Positions 5,999-6,071 of a DNA stretch of 6,071 nucleotides are shown one piece after another. Below the pieces are notes generated by a model. The model searched no databases, was not told where the DNA came from, and saw only the letters and a program-made list of their open reading frames with translations. The stretch's first letter is position 1. Each line of letters begins with the position of its first letter. The stretch covers positions 1-6,071 of the forward strand of contig JAIMBM010000204.1 in NCBI GenBank assembly GCA_023511475.1, given 5' to 3'. A program made the translations under genes and the position numbers. This DNA is from Anaerolineae bacterium. Lineage in GTDB: Bacteria; Chloroflexota; Anaerolineae; SpSt-313.

Positions 5999-6045
5999 GG
6001 GGGGGGGGGGGGCCCGGGGGGGTGGTGGGGGGGGGGGGGGGGGGG
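5999..6045. repeat. Poly-G low-complexity tract, probably partly artefactual
   Basis: Runs of 14 G (5999-6012), 7 G (6016-6022) and 19 G (6027-6045) are broken only by CCC and two T bases, immediately after a GC palindrome around 5975-6004. Nothing else in the window has runs like this. Either a very stable hairpin region collapsed during sequencing, or these are dark-cycle poly-G calls from two-colour chemistry at a contig end. The run lengths should not be trusted. Confidence 0.7.
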
Positions 6046-6067
6046 CGCCGAAGCGGCCTCCTTTTTT
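6043..6067 (+). terminator. Candidate intrinsic terminator after the upp-wecA operon
   Basis: GCCG (6047-6050), loop AAG, CGGC (6054-6057) form a core stem. After one C-C mismatch, GGG (6043-6045) pairs with TCC (6059-6061, one wobble). TTTTTT follows at once (6062-6067). The order hairpin then T-run on the plus strand suits termination about 110 bases after the wecA stop. The 5' side of the stem borders the unreliable poly-G tract, so its true length is uncertain. Confidence 0.4.
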
Positions 6068-6071
6068 GAAG

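Overview
This is a GC-rich bacterial fragment with three intact protein-coding genes, one gene remnant and two back-to-back promoter regions. The organism is most likely a member of the Chloroflexota. That is inferred from the style of the WecA-like protein (the stretches around IERVNNPLT, FLGSAGAYFLGF and GHLHFRLLDQG resemble Chloroflexota homologues as I remember them) and from the upp-wecA pairing. It was not tested by any search.

Layout from left to right. Bases 1-293 are non-coding as far as I can tell: G-rich, with a clean stem-loop (53-73) and a four-run G-quadruplex motif (78-100), both downstream of the leftward gene. Bases 294-3656 on the minus strand encode a 1120-residue protein that looks like a multidomain (alpha/alpha)6-barrel ('six-hairpin') glycosidase. 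It has no signal peptide and I cannot assign it to a numbered family. Bases 3657-4215 form a 559-base gap. It holds two stem-loops, a 57-residue C-terminal remnant of a sugar ABC-transporter solute-binding protein on the minus strand (3886-4059), and a near-consensus leftward promoter, TTGACT-17-TATAAT (4126 down to 4098). A weaker rightward promoter (4157-4185) lies just before upp. Bases 4216-4869 encode uracil phosphoribosyltransferase (upp). Twelve bases later, 4882-5937 encodes a polyprenyl-phosphate N-acetylhexosamine-1-phosphate transferase of the WecA/TagO/MraY superfamily. Bases 5938-6071 are non-coding: extreme G homopolymers, then a hairpin followed by T6 that could be a terminator.

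How the genes fit together. The right half is a small housekeeping operon: uracil salvage (upp) with the first membrane step of cell-surface glycan assembly (wecA). This pairing recurs near ATP synthase genes in several Gram-positive-type lineages. The left half is what remains of a carbohydrate-use locus. A sugar-binding protein gene has lost everything but its tail, yet a strong promoter still points through that tail into the glycosidase gene. The simplest reading is that a deletion joined the promoter region to the 3' end of the binding-protein gene; an assembly mis-join is the main alternative.

I see no CRISPR array, tRNA, rRNA, insertion sequence or phage gene. The most interesting points are the promoter plus truncated transporter gene, the missing metal-binding aspartate in the WecA-like enzyme, the unassigned glycosidase, and the insertion near the uracil-binding end of Upp.
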